Below, piece after piece: positions 8,842 through 17,747 of a DNA stretch of 64,000 bases. Numbering within the stretch: position 1 is the stretch's first letter; each line of letters starts with the position of its first letter. Origin of the DNA: Brachyspira intermedia PWS/A (lineage in GTDB: Bacteria > Spirochaetota > Brachyspiria > Brachyspirales > Brachyspiraceae); contig NC_017243.1 of assembly GCF_000223215.1 (NCBI RefSeq), positions 1,674,001-1,738,000 of the forward strand, given 5' to 3'. Under the pieces are notes generated by a model. That model did no database searches and was not told the origin of the DNA. It worked only from the letters and a program-made list of their open reading frames with translations. Position numbers and translations under genes: made by a program.

Positions 8842-9946
8842 TGTATTAATATTTGTTACAATAATAATATTATTTGCAAGTTTAAATGCACAATATCAAA
8901 AAGAAATAAAAAAAGATGCTCCTCCCCTTACAGAGCATTATGTTAGAATGAGCGGGTTTGAATCGCTTTACACTTGGTCCATAGCCTCTTTAAGGGAGGA
9001 ACCATATATTAGTGAGTTATTTATAGACGGATACAATAATGTGCATTTTGCTTATTATGATAATCTTCTTAATACGGCAGTATATGTTACTGGAAAAGAC
9101 GGAAATTTTACTAGAACTATATTAGATAATAATAGGGATCTTGGTAACTTTGTAAGTATAGCATTAAACAATAGAAATGTACATGTATCATATAATAAAG
9201 CAAATAAAATATTATATGTCAATAATAATTCCGGTACTTTTAATAATTATACTATGGATATAAGGCAGAACAGAAAAATTGTTGATTTGAAATTAGTTAT
9301 GTCAGCATTCAATTATCCTACATTATTTTTTGTAGATAATAGAGGCATATTATCCGTATCAAGATTTTATAGGGATAATTTCTTTTCTGATTTTATTTAT
9401 ACTAACAGAATAGTTGACAGTGTTTATCCAGTTGCGGAAAAAGACGGTTATGCATTATATATGCATGAATATCAAACAGGTAATATATTATATGGTTCTA
9501 GAAAAACCAATACTGCATTTAAATTTTTTGATGACAGAGCAATAGTAACTAATTCTAGTATTTATTCTGTTTCTTATGAAGAGCATAACAGATTTAATAT
9601 AGTTTATCTTACAAAAGATAATCCTCAAACTATTAATTATACTAGATTTTATGATGGAGTATTTACTAATGGTGCAATAATTACTGAAGATGAAAATATA
9701 ATCTCTTTAGATTCAGCATTGGACTATGCAGCACAAATAATGGTTTTATACACTAAAGAGAATGGTAATAAGTACTTATTTATGGATAATAGAATCATAG
9801 ATTTATCAGTTTTAGGAACAAGTATAGGAAATGTAAGATTGAAATCAGCACAATATCCATATTTTTATATATTGTATTATAACAATATATTTAATGAACT
9901 TAGAATTACAAAGATTAATATAAGTGATATTGAAAAATTAAAATAA
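8816..9946 (+). CDS. Exported protein of unknown function, possible beta-propeller
   Basis: 376 residues that begin with a basic N-terminus and a hydrophobic stretch (LIFVTIIILFASLNA), a signal peptide with likely cleavage after LNA. The mature part is rich in Asn, Tyr and short beta-type repeats of the form NVHFAYYDN and NVHVSYNKANK spaced about 50 residues apart, as in propeller or BNR-like proteins. The start overlaps the end of the glmU-like gene by 26 bp, which suggests translational coupling. I do not recognise a named family. A periplasmic or surface role is inferred from the signal peptide. Confidence 0.7.
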   Translation: MLKNLKRNSVLIFVTIIILFASLNAQYQKEIKKDAPPLTEHYVRMSGFESLYTWSIASLREEPYISELFIDGYNNVHFAYYDNLLNTAVYVTGKDGNFTRTILDNNRDLGNFVSIALNNRNVHVSYNKANKILYVNNNSGTFNNYTMDIRQNRKIVDLKLVMSAFNYPTLFFVDNRGILSVSRFYRDNFFSDFIYTNRIVDSVYPVAEKDGYALYMHEYQTGNILYGSRKTNTAFKFFDDRAIVTNSSIYSVSYEEHNRFNIVYLTKDNPQTINYTRFYDGVFTNGAIITEDENIISLDSALDYAAQIMVLYTKENGNKYLFMDNRIIDLSVLGTSIGNVRLKSAQYPYFYILYYNNIFNELRITKINISDIEKLK

Positions 9947-10013
9947 ACCGATAATTGATTTAACATTTTTATATTATAAATGTTATAAAAATAAGTATTA
10001 ATAGGATTTTTTT

Positions 10014-10895
10014 ATGAGTGATGATCAACCAAAAATATCGTTTATAGAGAAAAACCCAAGAACTTGCCCTGTATGTAAAAATGAATTTTATCATGAAATG
10101 CTTCTTACAGGTGGGGGAAGATTAATTGCTGGAAAATTAAGAGATGATTTAAGAAGAACTTATGAAAAAAGTAAAAAATATGGTACAGTTTACCCTTTAA
10201 TATATGTAGTAGTAGTTTGTCCTCATTGTTTATATGCAGCTTTTCAAGAGGATTTTAACTTAATAGATCATAAAAAAATAGATGAAGCTGCAGATGGTGC
10301 GAAACTAAGAGCTTCATATATGAAAGAATTTTTTGGAAACGATGTAGATTTTACAAGACATAGAACACTTATAGAAGGTGCTGCCAGTTATTTCTTAGCT
10401 TTAGATGGATATCGTTATATAGGAAAGGACAGCGCACCTACTTTAAAAAAGGCTTTATGTTCTTTGAGATTAAGTTGGACTTTGGAAGATTTGGCAAATG
10501 TCTATCCTAATGAAAATTATGATAGACTTATTCCTTTCTTTCAATATAAAGCTAGCGAATTATACTCTGCTTCTATAGAGTGTATGCAAAATGGAAAAGA
10601 AAATTTTGAAAAATTAAAATCATTTGGTCCTGATATAGATAATAATTTTGGATATGAGGGTATGCTTTATATGGGAGCATTGCTTGGAATGGATGCTTCT
10701 AAATTTATACCAGATCCTAAAGTAAAAGCAGAAACCCTTGTTCAGGCTAAGAGAAAAATAAGTAAAATATTTGGATCTGGAAAAAGCAGTAAGTCAAAAC
10801 CTTCTGCTTTACTTGAAAAAATAAAGGAACTTCATGTCGCTATAACGGAAGAATTAAATCAGCTTAATGAAGAATATGGTATAGATGTAAGCTAA
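10014..10895 (+). CDS. DUF2225 family protein with zinc-finger-like Cys pairs
   Basis: 293 residues matching the DUF2225 family found in spirochaetes and Firmicutes. The N-terminus has CPVCKNEF (about 18-25) and later CPHC (about 70-73), two CxxC pairs likely to bind one zinc. The rest is helical with TPR-like character (YFLALDGYRYIG; RLSWTLEDLANVYP). The family function is not established. The stop codon overlaps the ATG of the next gene (TAATG), so it is translationally coupled to the LptF/G permease. Confidence 0.8.
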   Translation: MSDDQPKISFIEKNPRTCPVCKNEFYHEMLLTGGGRLIAGKLRDDLRRTYEKSKKYGTVYPLIYVVVVCPHCLYAAFQEDFNLIDHKKIDEAADGAKLRASYMKEFFGNDVDFTRHRTLIEGAASYFLALDGYRYIGKDSAPTLKKALCSLRLSWTLEDLANVYPNENYDRLIPFFQYKASELYSASIECMQNGKENFEKLKSFGPDIDNNFGYEGMLYMGALLGMDASKFIPDPKVKAETLVQAKRKISKIFGSGKSSKSKPSALLEKIKELHVAITEELNQLNEEYGIDVS

Positions 10896-11965
10896 TGAAG
10901 AAATTGAATGCTTATTTATTAAAAGAATTTCTATCTTTCTTTTTTGGTTCTTTGCTGCTTTTTGTTGTGCTAGTTACTATAGCTGAACTAAGCGGCAGAT
11001 TATCATATTATATTCAGCGTCCTGAAGTGTTGAAATATATTATTATATACCATTCTTTTAGAATACCTCATAATATATACTATATATTTCCTGTAGCTTT
11101 AATGTTTTCATCAACTTATGTATTAGGAACATTTGTAAAAAATAAGGAAATGCTTGCCATTGAAAATTCAGGAATTAGTTTATTTAGATTTTCTATGCCA
11201 ATGTTTATTATTGTAATTGGTTTATGTTTATTTCTAGTATTATTTTGGCAATTTGTGGCTGCTCCGTCAAATAAAAAATCTTTCATAGCAAATGATACTA
11301 TAAATGGATATGATCAGGCATCTAAAAGTGGACCGTGGGAACTCTTTGGAGGAAATAATTATTTATATTTTATAGAAACTTATTTTTATAAAGAACAATA
11401 TATGAAAAATACCATTGTATTAAAACTTAATGATGATGGAGGAATTAAATTTAGAATATCAAGCCCTCATATACAATGGAACAATGAAGATAAAAAATGG
11501 TATGTTTTAAATGGAATATTAACTACATTCAATGAAAACAAAGAAATAAAAGTTGAAAAAATAAATAATTATCCATTAGATGTTTTGGAACGTCCTGAAC
11601 ATTTTTATGGAAGACCTCTTCTAGATTCCATGAGTTTAACAGAAGAAGCTCGTATTATAAAACTGCAAAAAGAAGTTAACATGAATACTTCAAGATTAGA
11701 AACAGACTTACATTATAGAATATCATATTGTTTTTCAGGTTTTATTATTGTATTGCTTGCTTCATTATTTTCTAAATTTTCAACTCAAAGTGTTTTAGTT
11801 ATAAGTTTAGTTATGGTTATCATAGTTGCTTTGATGTATTACTCTATACTTATGATATTTAGATCTATGGGAGAGGCAGGCAATATGAATCCTTTTATTG
11901 CAGCTTGGATGCCTAATATTATATTTGCTATACTTTGTATATTAGCATTTAAGAAATTCCATTAA
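10895..11965 (+). CDS. LptF/LptG family permease (YjgP/YjgQ)
   Basis: A 356-residue inner-membrane protein with about six transmembrane helices: three at the N-terminus (KEFLSFFFGSLLLFVVLV start), a periplasmic beta-jellyroll of about 200 residues, and three at the C-terminus ending in NIIFAILCILAF. This is the layout of LptF/LptG, which with LptB extract lipopolysaccharide for transport to the outer membrane. The segment ILGTFVKNKEMLAIENSGIS type (here VLGTFVKNKEMLA) is the conserved coupling-helix region. No partner LptB or second permease lies in the window. Whether it is LptF or LptG cannot be decided. Confidence 0.85.
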   Translation: MKKLNAYLLKEFLSFFFGSLLLFVVLVTIAELSGRLSYYIQRPEVLKYIIIYHSFRIPHNIYYIFPVALMFSSTYVLGTFVKNKEMLAIENSGISLFRFSMPMFIIVIGLCLFLVLFWQFVAAPSNKKSFIANDTINGYDQASKSGPWELFGGNNYLYFIETYFYKEQYMKNTIVLKLNDDGGIKFRISSPHIQWNNEDKKWYVLNGILTTFNENKEIKVEKINNYPLDVLERPEHFYGRPLLDSMSLTEEARIIKLQKEVNMNTSRLETDLHYRISYCFSGFIIVLLASLFSKFSTQSVLVISLVMVIIVALMYYSILMIFRSMGEAGNMNPFIAAWMPNIIFAILCILAFKKFH

Positions 11966-11984
11966 TTTAATTCTTTTTCCATAA

Positions 11985-12401
11985 TTAAAGCATTAAATTG
12001 ATCATCATAATATTTTTTCTAACAGCGATTTCTTTAAATCCATTTTTTATATAGAAGTTTTTAGCATTAATATTATTTTCATGTAAATCTAATTTTATAC
12101 TGTTTACATTATTATTTTTTGCATCATCAAATAAATATGATAACAATTTTTTGCCATAACCTTTATTATTGGGATATGAAGCTATAAATATTATATCTGC
12201 TTCAGGTTCTAGTAAAAAATATATTAAAAATCCTGTTATTTGATTATCATCTTTTATTATAATAACTTTATGATATTTATCTTTTATATACTGTTTTATA
12301 TAATCTTTTGATAAATGTGTATATTCACTTTTTGAAGATATTAAAGAAATAGAATCTATTATATTATCATTAATATTATTTACAATTTCTAAATTTTCCA
12401 T
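11985..12401 (-). CDS. GNAT family N-acetyltransferase
   Basis: 138 residues with the GNAT fold order. The acetyl-CoA pyrophosphate loop is YPNNKGYGKKLLSYL (about 78-92, the Q/RxxGxG/A motif), followed by NINAKNFYIKNGFKEI, the classic motif B with the Asn and Tyr near the acetyl thioester. It probably acetylates a small molecule or the N-terminus of a ribosomal protein (RimI-like), but the substrate cannot be read. It lies just downstream of proS in the same direction, separated by the proS terminator. Confidence 0.85.
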   Translation of the reverse strand: MENLEIVNNINDNIIDSISLISSKSEYTHLSKDYIKQYIKDKYHKVIIIKDDNQITGFLIYFLLEPEADIIFIASYPNNKGYGKKLLSYLFDDAKNNNVNSIKLDLHENNINAKNFYIKNGFKEIAVRKNIMMINLML

Positions 12402-12434
12402 TTTAATATTTAAAAATAATGAATTTAAAATAAA

Positions 12435-12470
12435 AATGAATAAGGAAATATAATCACTTCCCTATTCATT
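12435..12470 (-). terminator. Rho-independent terminator of proS
   Basis: A hairpin of 13-bp arms (12435-12447 and 12458-12470) with a single A-C mismatch and a 10-nt loop. Read on the minus strand it is followed by TTTTTATTTT. It lies 19 bp past the proS stop. Confidence 0.75.
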
Positions 12471-12488
12471 TATTTAAACTATATTTTA

Positions 12489-14225
12489 TTATAATTTACT
12501 GTTTATTTCATTGAATAATTCTTGTTTTTTTGTTTTTACATATTCAATTATTTCTTCAACTTTTACCTCAACACTTTCCTGTGATTTTCTAAGCTTGAAT
12601 TCAACAACTCCTCTTTGAAGTGCTTTTTTACCAACTATTATTCTCATAGGAATACCAATCAAATCACAGTCATTAAGTTTAACTCCAAGTCTTTCTTTTC
12701 TGTCATCAAACATAGTTTCAACACCAATAGAGTTTAAAGCATTATATATTTCTTCTGCTTTTTTAAATGAGTCTTCTGTTTCTTTATCAATGGCAACCAC
12801 TATAGCTTCATAAGGAGCAACACTTATAGGGAATATTATACCTTTATCATCATAATTTTGTTCTATAACCGAAGCCAAAGCTCTATTAACTCCAATTCCA
12901 TAACAACCCATTATAGGAGTAATCTCTTTATTATTTTCATCTAATACTTTAAAATTGAAAGCCTCTGTATATTTATCACCAAGTTTGAAAATATGTCCTA
13001 ACTCTAAACCTTTTTTCTGATAAAGAACTTCTCCGCACACTGGACATCTGTCGCCTTCTTTAGCTGTTCTAAAATCACCCCATACATCAATATTAAAATC
13101 TCTTTCTATATTAACATTTTTTATATGAGTATCATCTTTGTTACCGCCAACTATTGCATCAGCTACTGATTTTATAGAATTATCAGCAAATATTCTTATT
13201 TTCTTTTTTAATCCTACAGGAGAAGCAAAACCTACTCTAGCACCTGTAACTTCTTTTACAGTTTCTTCATCTGCAAGTTCTATATCGAGTCCTCCTAATG
13301 CATTAGATAATTTAGTTTCATTAATTTCTAAATCACCTCTTATAGCAACCAATATAACTTCATCTTCTTCTGTTTTATAAATTATACTTTTAATAAAATT
13401 TTTTGAAGATGTATTAAAGAACTTTTCTAAATCATTTATAGTTTTTATATTAGGAGTATGAACTTCTTCTAATGCTTTATCAGTATAAGATTTAGCTGCT
13501 TCCTCTTCTCTGACATTAGCTTTTTCAACATTAGCTCTGTAATCACATTTAGAACAGAATATAATTGTTTCCTCACCTACTTCGCTTAATACCATAAACT
13601 CTTCGCTGCCTTCTCCGCCCATTGCTCCGCTGTCTGCTTTTACGCTTACAGTATCAAGTCCCATTCTTTTGAAAATTTTTGTATAAGCACCGCTCATATC
13701 ATTATAAGTTTTATCAAGACATTCTTTAGTTATATGAAATGAATAAGCATCTTTCATAGTAAATTCTTTTGAACGTATAACTCCAAATCTTGGACGTATT
13801 TCATCTCTGAATTTTGTATGTATTTGATATAATGTTAATGGAAAATCTTTATATGATTGTATTTCATTTTGTGCTGTAATAGTGAAAGCTTCTTCATGAG
13901 TAGGGCCCATTGCCATATCAACATCGTTTCTATCTTTCAATCTGAATAATTCTTTTTTAAATCTTTCCCATCTTCCTGAAGGTGTTAATAATTCCTTTGA
14001 AACAAGTATGGGCATTATGCATTCATTAGAACCTATTGCATCCATTTCCTCTCTTATGATATTAGATATCTTATTTAACACTCTAACTCCAAGAGGTAAA
14101 TATGAATAAAGACCATTTGATATTTTTCTTGCAAGTGCTGCTCTTAACATTAATTTATTTGAAGCTATTATTGCATCGCTAGGTGCTTCTTTTAATGTAG
14201 GCATAAATAATTTTGATAAACGCAT
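12489..14225 (-). CDS. proS: Prolyl-tRNA synthetase (bacterial type)
   Basis: Class II aminoacyl-tRNA synthetase of 578 residues that charges tRNA-Pro. Motif 2 is FRDEIRPRFGVIRSKEF (about 136-152). The prolyl-adenylate region, the editing (INS) domain between motifs 2 and 3 (about 225-405) and motif 3 (GCYGIGVNRAL, about 440-450) follow, then an anticodon-binding domain near the C-terminus (VAPYEAIVVAIDKE). The length and the INS domain fit the standard bacterial form. It is monocistronic in appearance with a clear terminator downstream. Confidence 0.96.
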   Translation of the reverse strand: MRLSKLFMPTLKEAPSDAIIASNKLMLRAALARKISNGLYSYLPLGVRVLNKISNIIREEMDAIGSNECIMPILVSKELLTPSGRWERFKKELFRLKDRNDVDMAMGPTHEEAFTITAQNEIQSYKDFPLTLYQIHTKFRDEIRPRFGVIRSKEFTMKDAYSFHITKECLDKTYNDMSGAYTKIFKRMGLDTVSVKADSGAMGGEGSEEFMVLSEVGEETIIFCSKCDYRANVEKANVREEEAAKSYTDKALEEVHTPNIKTINDLEKFFNTSSKNFIKSIIYKTEEDEVILVAIRGDLEINETKLSNALGGLDIELADEETVKEVTGARVGFASPVGLKKKIRIFADNSIKSVADAIVGGNKDDTHIKNVNIERDFNIDVWGDFRTAKEGDRCPVCGEVLYQKKGLELGHIFKLGDKYTEAFNFKVLDENNKEITPIMGCYGIGVNRALASVIEQNYDDKGIIFPISVAPYEAIVVAIDKETEDSFKKAEEIYNALNSIGVETMFDDRKERLGVKLNDCDLIGIPMRIIVGKKALQRGVVEFKLRKSQESVEVKVEEIIEYVKTKKQELFNEINSKL

Positions 14226-14289
14226 AATATTTCCCTTAAAAGATTAAAAATTTTTTATTAATGATATATTATAAAATTAAAATTATCAA

Positions 14290-15282
14290 CTACAATAAAT
14301 TTATATTATCTGCAGTTATAACTATAATATTTTGATTTTTATTAAACATATATGCGGTTCTTGAAAAAGCTCCTATTGTGAATATCATATGTTTTGCTAA
14401 AGATAGTAAATATATATCCATATAAACTTGATTTTTATTATAATCATTATATATATAATCAACTTCTTTATTTAGATATTTTAGTATATTATTTTTTACC
14501 CATTTCATATCATTAGAGAAAAAATAAAATTTTGGTTTTATAGGTTGTAATAAATCTATCATTTTATATATTGATTTAAATATATACTCTTTATAATTTT
14601 TTTCATTTTTGTTAAATACTCCAAATCCTCCATGAGAATATATATCACCTCTTCTTATATGAACTGATACAGAAGCAGGATGTTTTATAATATCATTATA
14701 CATTTCTAAATTATTTCCTTTTAATCTAGGGTATAAGTTTTTGTGTATATCTAATTTAGTATTAATATATTCTTTATCAAATAAATTAAGAGTAGGAAAT
14801 ACATATAAATAAATATTTTTTTTCAATTTGCAGGCTTCATATATATTATTTATATTGCCATCAGAATAATAAAATAATCTTTTATATAAATTAGCCTCTT
14901 TTTTTGTTACAGTTTCTATTTTTATATCTTGAAAACAATTTAATAAATCAAATTCACGTTTTTCTTTTTTATCACAATCCAATCCAAATTCTGAATACCA
15001 ATTTAAATTATATTTTACCTTTTTGTTATAATGATCTTTTATATATTCTCCTAACATATATCTGCCTAATTGACCAGAAAAACCATCCATTTGATCTATT
15101 ATTATCATATCTTCATAATAAGTAGAATTATTGACATCTGTTAAATACTCAATTTTATACATTGTGTTAACTATATCATTTAATATATTTCTGAAATTGT
15201 TTCTATGTTTAGAAAAAGGAATAAGCCAAACTAATTTATTTATAAAATGATCATAATCATCATGCAACATTTTATTCTCCAT
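14290..15282 (-). CDS. Glycosyltransferase family 11-like (alpha-1,2-fucosyltransferase-like)
   Basis: 330 residues with the GT11 signature. SVHIRRGDIYSHGG (about 207-220) contains the HxRRGD GDP-sugar-binding motif, preceded by DGFSGQLGRYMLGEY (about 69-83), the N-terminal GGxGNQ-like loop. FYFFSNDMKWVK (about 255-266) matches the SDD-type motif of the family. It would transfer fucose or a related deoxyhexose to a surface glycan. The sequence is divergent, so donor and linkage are open. The neighbouring gene on the opposite strand is another glycosyltransferase, which suggests a small glycan locus. Confidence 0.75.
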   Translation of the reverse strand: MENKMLHDDYDHFINKLVWLIPFSKHRNNFRNILNDIVNTMYKIEYLTDVNNSTYYEDMIIIDQMDGFSGQLGRYMLGEYIKDHYNKKVKYNLNWYSEFGLDCDKKEKREFDLLNCFQDIKIETVTKKEANLYKRLFYYSDGNINNIYEACKLKKNIYLYVFPTLNLFDKEYINTKLDIHKNLYPRLKGNNLEMYNDIIKHPASVSVHIRRGDIYSHGGFGVFNKNEKNYKEYIFKSIYKMIDLLQPIKPKFYFFSNDMKWVKNNILKYLNKEVDYIYNDYNKNQVYMDIYLLSLAKHMIFTIGAFSRTAYMFNKNQNIIVITADNINLL

Positions 15283-15416
15283 TTTTTATATGCATATTAA
15301 TTATATATGTAAAAAATATTTTTTCAATAATTAATTAATATATATGATCTATTGAAAAATAGTTTAAATTTATCTATAATTAATAAAAATATAATTTAAA
15401 TAGGTAATCAATTAAT

Positions 15417-16340
15417 ATGTATAAAAATAGAAATATTTATTTATGTTCATTTTATAGTCTAGATTTATATCCATCATATACTAGATTTATGCAGCAAGCT
15501 AAAAAAATAGATATATTTGATGATATATTTGTATATAATCAATTTAATCTGCCAACTGATAAAAAATTCGAAGATAATTTTTATCATAAATTAAAGGCAA
15601 AATATAGGTATGGTTATTGGGTATGGAAACCTTTCATTATACTAAATGAAATGATTAAAATTAATGAAGAAGATATCATAATATATATGGACATAGGATG
15701 TAATATTAATGATTCTGGTATTAAAAGGCTTTATGAATATTTAGATATTGTTATAGAATATGATAATTTATGTTTTGAATTAGAGTTTCTTGAAAAATGT
15801 TGGACTAAGGGAGATTTATTTAATTATTTTAATAAAATAAATGATAAATCAGTTACGGATTCAAAACAAAGATGTGCTACAGGATTAATTTTAAAGAAAA
15901 CAGAAAAAAATGTTTCTTTTTTAAAAGAGTGGTTAGATGTATTTTATAATGATTTTTCATTAATTGATGATACTAAATCGCATATTCATAATTTAGATGG
16001 ATTTATAGAAAATAGGCATGATCAAAGTGCATTTTCAATACTTTCAAAAATACATAATTTTCATAGTATTAGTGCAAAAGAATTTGAGACTAATGATCAT
16101 AATTTTCCTTTTAATGCTTCTAGAGATAAAAAATTTATAGGTGAAAAATTTACAAAAGATATAGGTTGGTTAGTTCCTATAAAAAATATGAGAGATGAAA
16201 TTAGAAATTATTTAAAATATAATATCAATAATTTTTTATCAATACATTTAGGTTATAAAAAAGCTAAATCTATTTCAGACAAAATAGTATATAATTTTTT
16301 TAATTTAATACTAAAAAATGAAGTAAATAAATATTTATAG
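15417..16340 (+). CDS. Putative glycosyltransferase (GT-A-like, capsule/LOS type)
   Basis: 307 residues. The segment KYRYGYWVWKPFIILNEM (about 60-77) followed by DIIIYMDIGCNINDSG (about 84-99) is typical of a family of bacterial glycosyltransferase-like proteins. The YMD acidic motif is the likely metal and nucleotide-sugar site. HDQSAFSIL further on is also family-like. No membrane segments are seen. It is divergent from the GT11-like gene and convergent with dxr, and probably acts in the same surface-glycan pathway. Confidence 0.65.
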   Translation: MYKNRNIYLCSFYSLDLYPSYTRFMQQAKKIDIFDDIFVYNQFNLPTDKKFEDNFYHKLKAKYRYGYWVWKPFIILNEMIKINEEDIIIYMDIGCNINDSGIKRLYEYLDIVIEYDNLCFELEFLEKCWTKGDLFNYFNKINDKSVTDSKQRCATGLILKKTEKNVSFLKEWLDVFYNDFSLIDDTKSHIHNLDGFIENRHDQSAFSILSKIHNFHSISAKEFETNDHNFPFNASRDKKFIGEKFTKDIGWLVPIKNMRDEIRNYLKYNINNFLSIHLGYKKAKSISDKIVYNFFNLILKNEVNKYL

Positions 16341-16343
16341 GAT

Positions 16344-17492
16344 TTATTTATTTTTAATTATCCAAGATGTTTCTTTTCTTATTTCACTATCCATATTGAT
16401 AATATTATCTATAGTTAAGGGAACATTTATTTTTCTGTCGCATACTTTTGATACAATATCAAATATGTCAGTAAATCCTATTCTTTTTTCTAAGAATGAA
16501 TACACACATATTTCATTAGCAGCATTTAAAACACAAGGATAAAGTCCGCCTTTCTTTCCGCATTCATAAGCTAATCTAAGCATTATAAATTTATCAAAGT
16601 CCATTTTATAAAAATTGATTTCGGAATGTTCATATAATTTTAATTTTTCAAAAGGCGTATTTCTAATTTGAGGATAAGTTAATGCATGCTGTATAGGAAG
16701 ACGCATATCATTTTTGCCAATCTGGGCATATATCTCTCCATCATTCATTTCTATCATAGAATGTATTAAACTCTGCGGATGAATAATAGTTTCTATTTTA
16801 TCATAATCTAAATTAAATAAATGATGAGCTTCTATAACTTCAAAGCCTTTATTCATCATAGTTGCACTGTCTATTGTTATTTTACTTCCCATAGCCCAAG
16901 TAGGATGTTTCAATGCCATTTCTACAGTAACATTTTTTAGTTCTTCTTTTAGAGTTCTGAAAAAAGGTCCACCTGACGCAGTTATTATTACTTTTGAAAG
17001 TGACTCTTTAGGAAAATGTCTTAACATCTGGAATATTGCAGAATGTTCACTGTCTATAGGTATTAAGTTTGCATTATGTTCTTTTAGTAATTGATTTATT
17101 ATATCTCCACCTACTACCAATGTTTCTTTATTGGCTAATGCAATAGTTTTACCTTTCTTTATTGCTTCAACAGTAGGCAAAAATCCTGCATATCCTGTAA
17201 GTGCATTAACCAATATATCAAAATCAGTATGCTTTACAAAATCAGCTATAGTTCCTTCATATACATTTAGATTTTTAGCACAATCATAATCTTTAAAAAT
17301 ATTCTCTGCATTCTTATCGGATATATTTACAGTTTTAGGTTTGAACTCTGTACATAAAGTATTTAATATATCTATTTTACTATTTGTAGACATTCCTACT
17401 ATTTCAAAGTCATTATTAAACTCTCTCACAACAGAACAAGTGTTAGTACCAATAGAGCCTGTAGCTCCCAATAAAAGAATTCTTTTTTTCAT
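16344..17492 (-). CDS. dxr: 1-deoxy-D-xylulose 5-phosphate reductoisomerase
   Basis: Second step of the non-mevalonate isoprenoid pathway: NADPH-dependent rearrangement and reduction of DXP to MEP. The 382 residues match the family length. N-terminal GATGSIGTNT is the NADPH loop; ANKETLVVGG (about 122-131), DSEHSAIFQ (about 147-155) and ASGGPF (about 176-181) line the metal and substrate site; HPTWAMGSKITIDSATMMNK (about 197-216) is the flexible-loop region. The gene stands alone between two glycosyltransferase-region genes. Confidence 0.96.
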   Translation of the reverse strand: MKKRILLLGATGSIGTNTCSVVREFNNDFEIVGMSTNSKIDILNTLCTEFKPKTVNISDKNAENIFKDYDCAKNLNVYEGTIADFVKHTDFDILVNALTGYAGFLPTVEAIKKGKTIALANKETLVVGGDIINQLLKEHNANLIPIDSEHSAIFQMLRHFPKESLSKVIITASGGPFFRTLKEELKNVTVEMALKHPTWAMGSKITIDSATMMNKGFEVIEAHHLFNLDYDKIETIIHPQSLIHSMIEMNDGEIYAQIGKNDMRLPIQHALTYPQIRNTPFEKLKLYEHSEINFYKMDFDKFIMLRLAYECGKKGGLYPCVLNAANEICVYSFLEKRIGFTDIFDIVSKVCDRKINVPLTIDNIINMDSEIRKETSWIIKNK

Positions 17493-17586
17493 AATATAAC
17501 TCTATAAAAAATATTTATTTTATAAATAATAGAACGATTTTTAAATTATTTCAATATATTAATAAATATTATAAAATTATTATATA

Positions 17587-17633
17587 TTGAAATATTTATT
17601 AATAAATATATAATATAATATAATATAATATAA
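17587..17633 (+). promoter_or_regulatory. Promoter with five tandem TATAA units
   Basis: TTGAAA at 17587-17592 is followed after 16 bp by TATAAT (17609-17614). The -10 is the first of five consecutive TATAA units (17609-17633), so several overlapping -10-like sequences sit head to tail. Change in unit number would alter the distance to the gene. Confidence 0.5.
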
Positions 17634-17645
17634 AGCAGGAAAATT

Positions 17646-17747
17646 ATGATAATAGTAAACAGGCAACAATCAATAAATTATCATCTTATAATAAACATTA
17701 CAAACTCGAAGAAAATAATTTCTTGGGGGATTTGTAATGTTTTTTGA
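17646..17747 (+). CDS. Possible 33-residue leader peptide overlapping the next gene's start
   Basis: ATG at 17646 is preceded by AGGA with a 5-bp spacing. The frame runs 33 codons to TGA at 17745-17747 and overlaps the first 11 bases of the YidC-sulfatase gene. Its 3' part encodes SWGICNVF where the GGGGGA ribosome site of the next gene lies. No family is recognised. The overlap suggests translational coupling, but the peptide itself may have no function and the ORF could be chance. Confidence 0.35.
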   Translation: MIIVNRQQSINYHLIINITNSKKIISWGICNVF

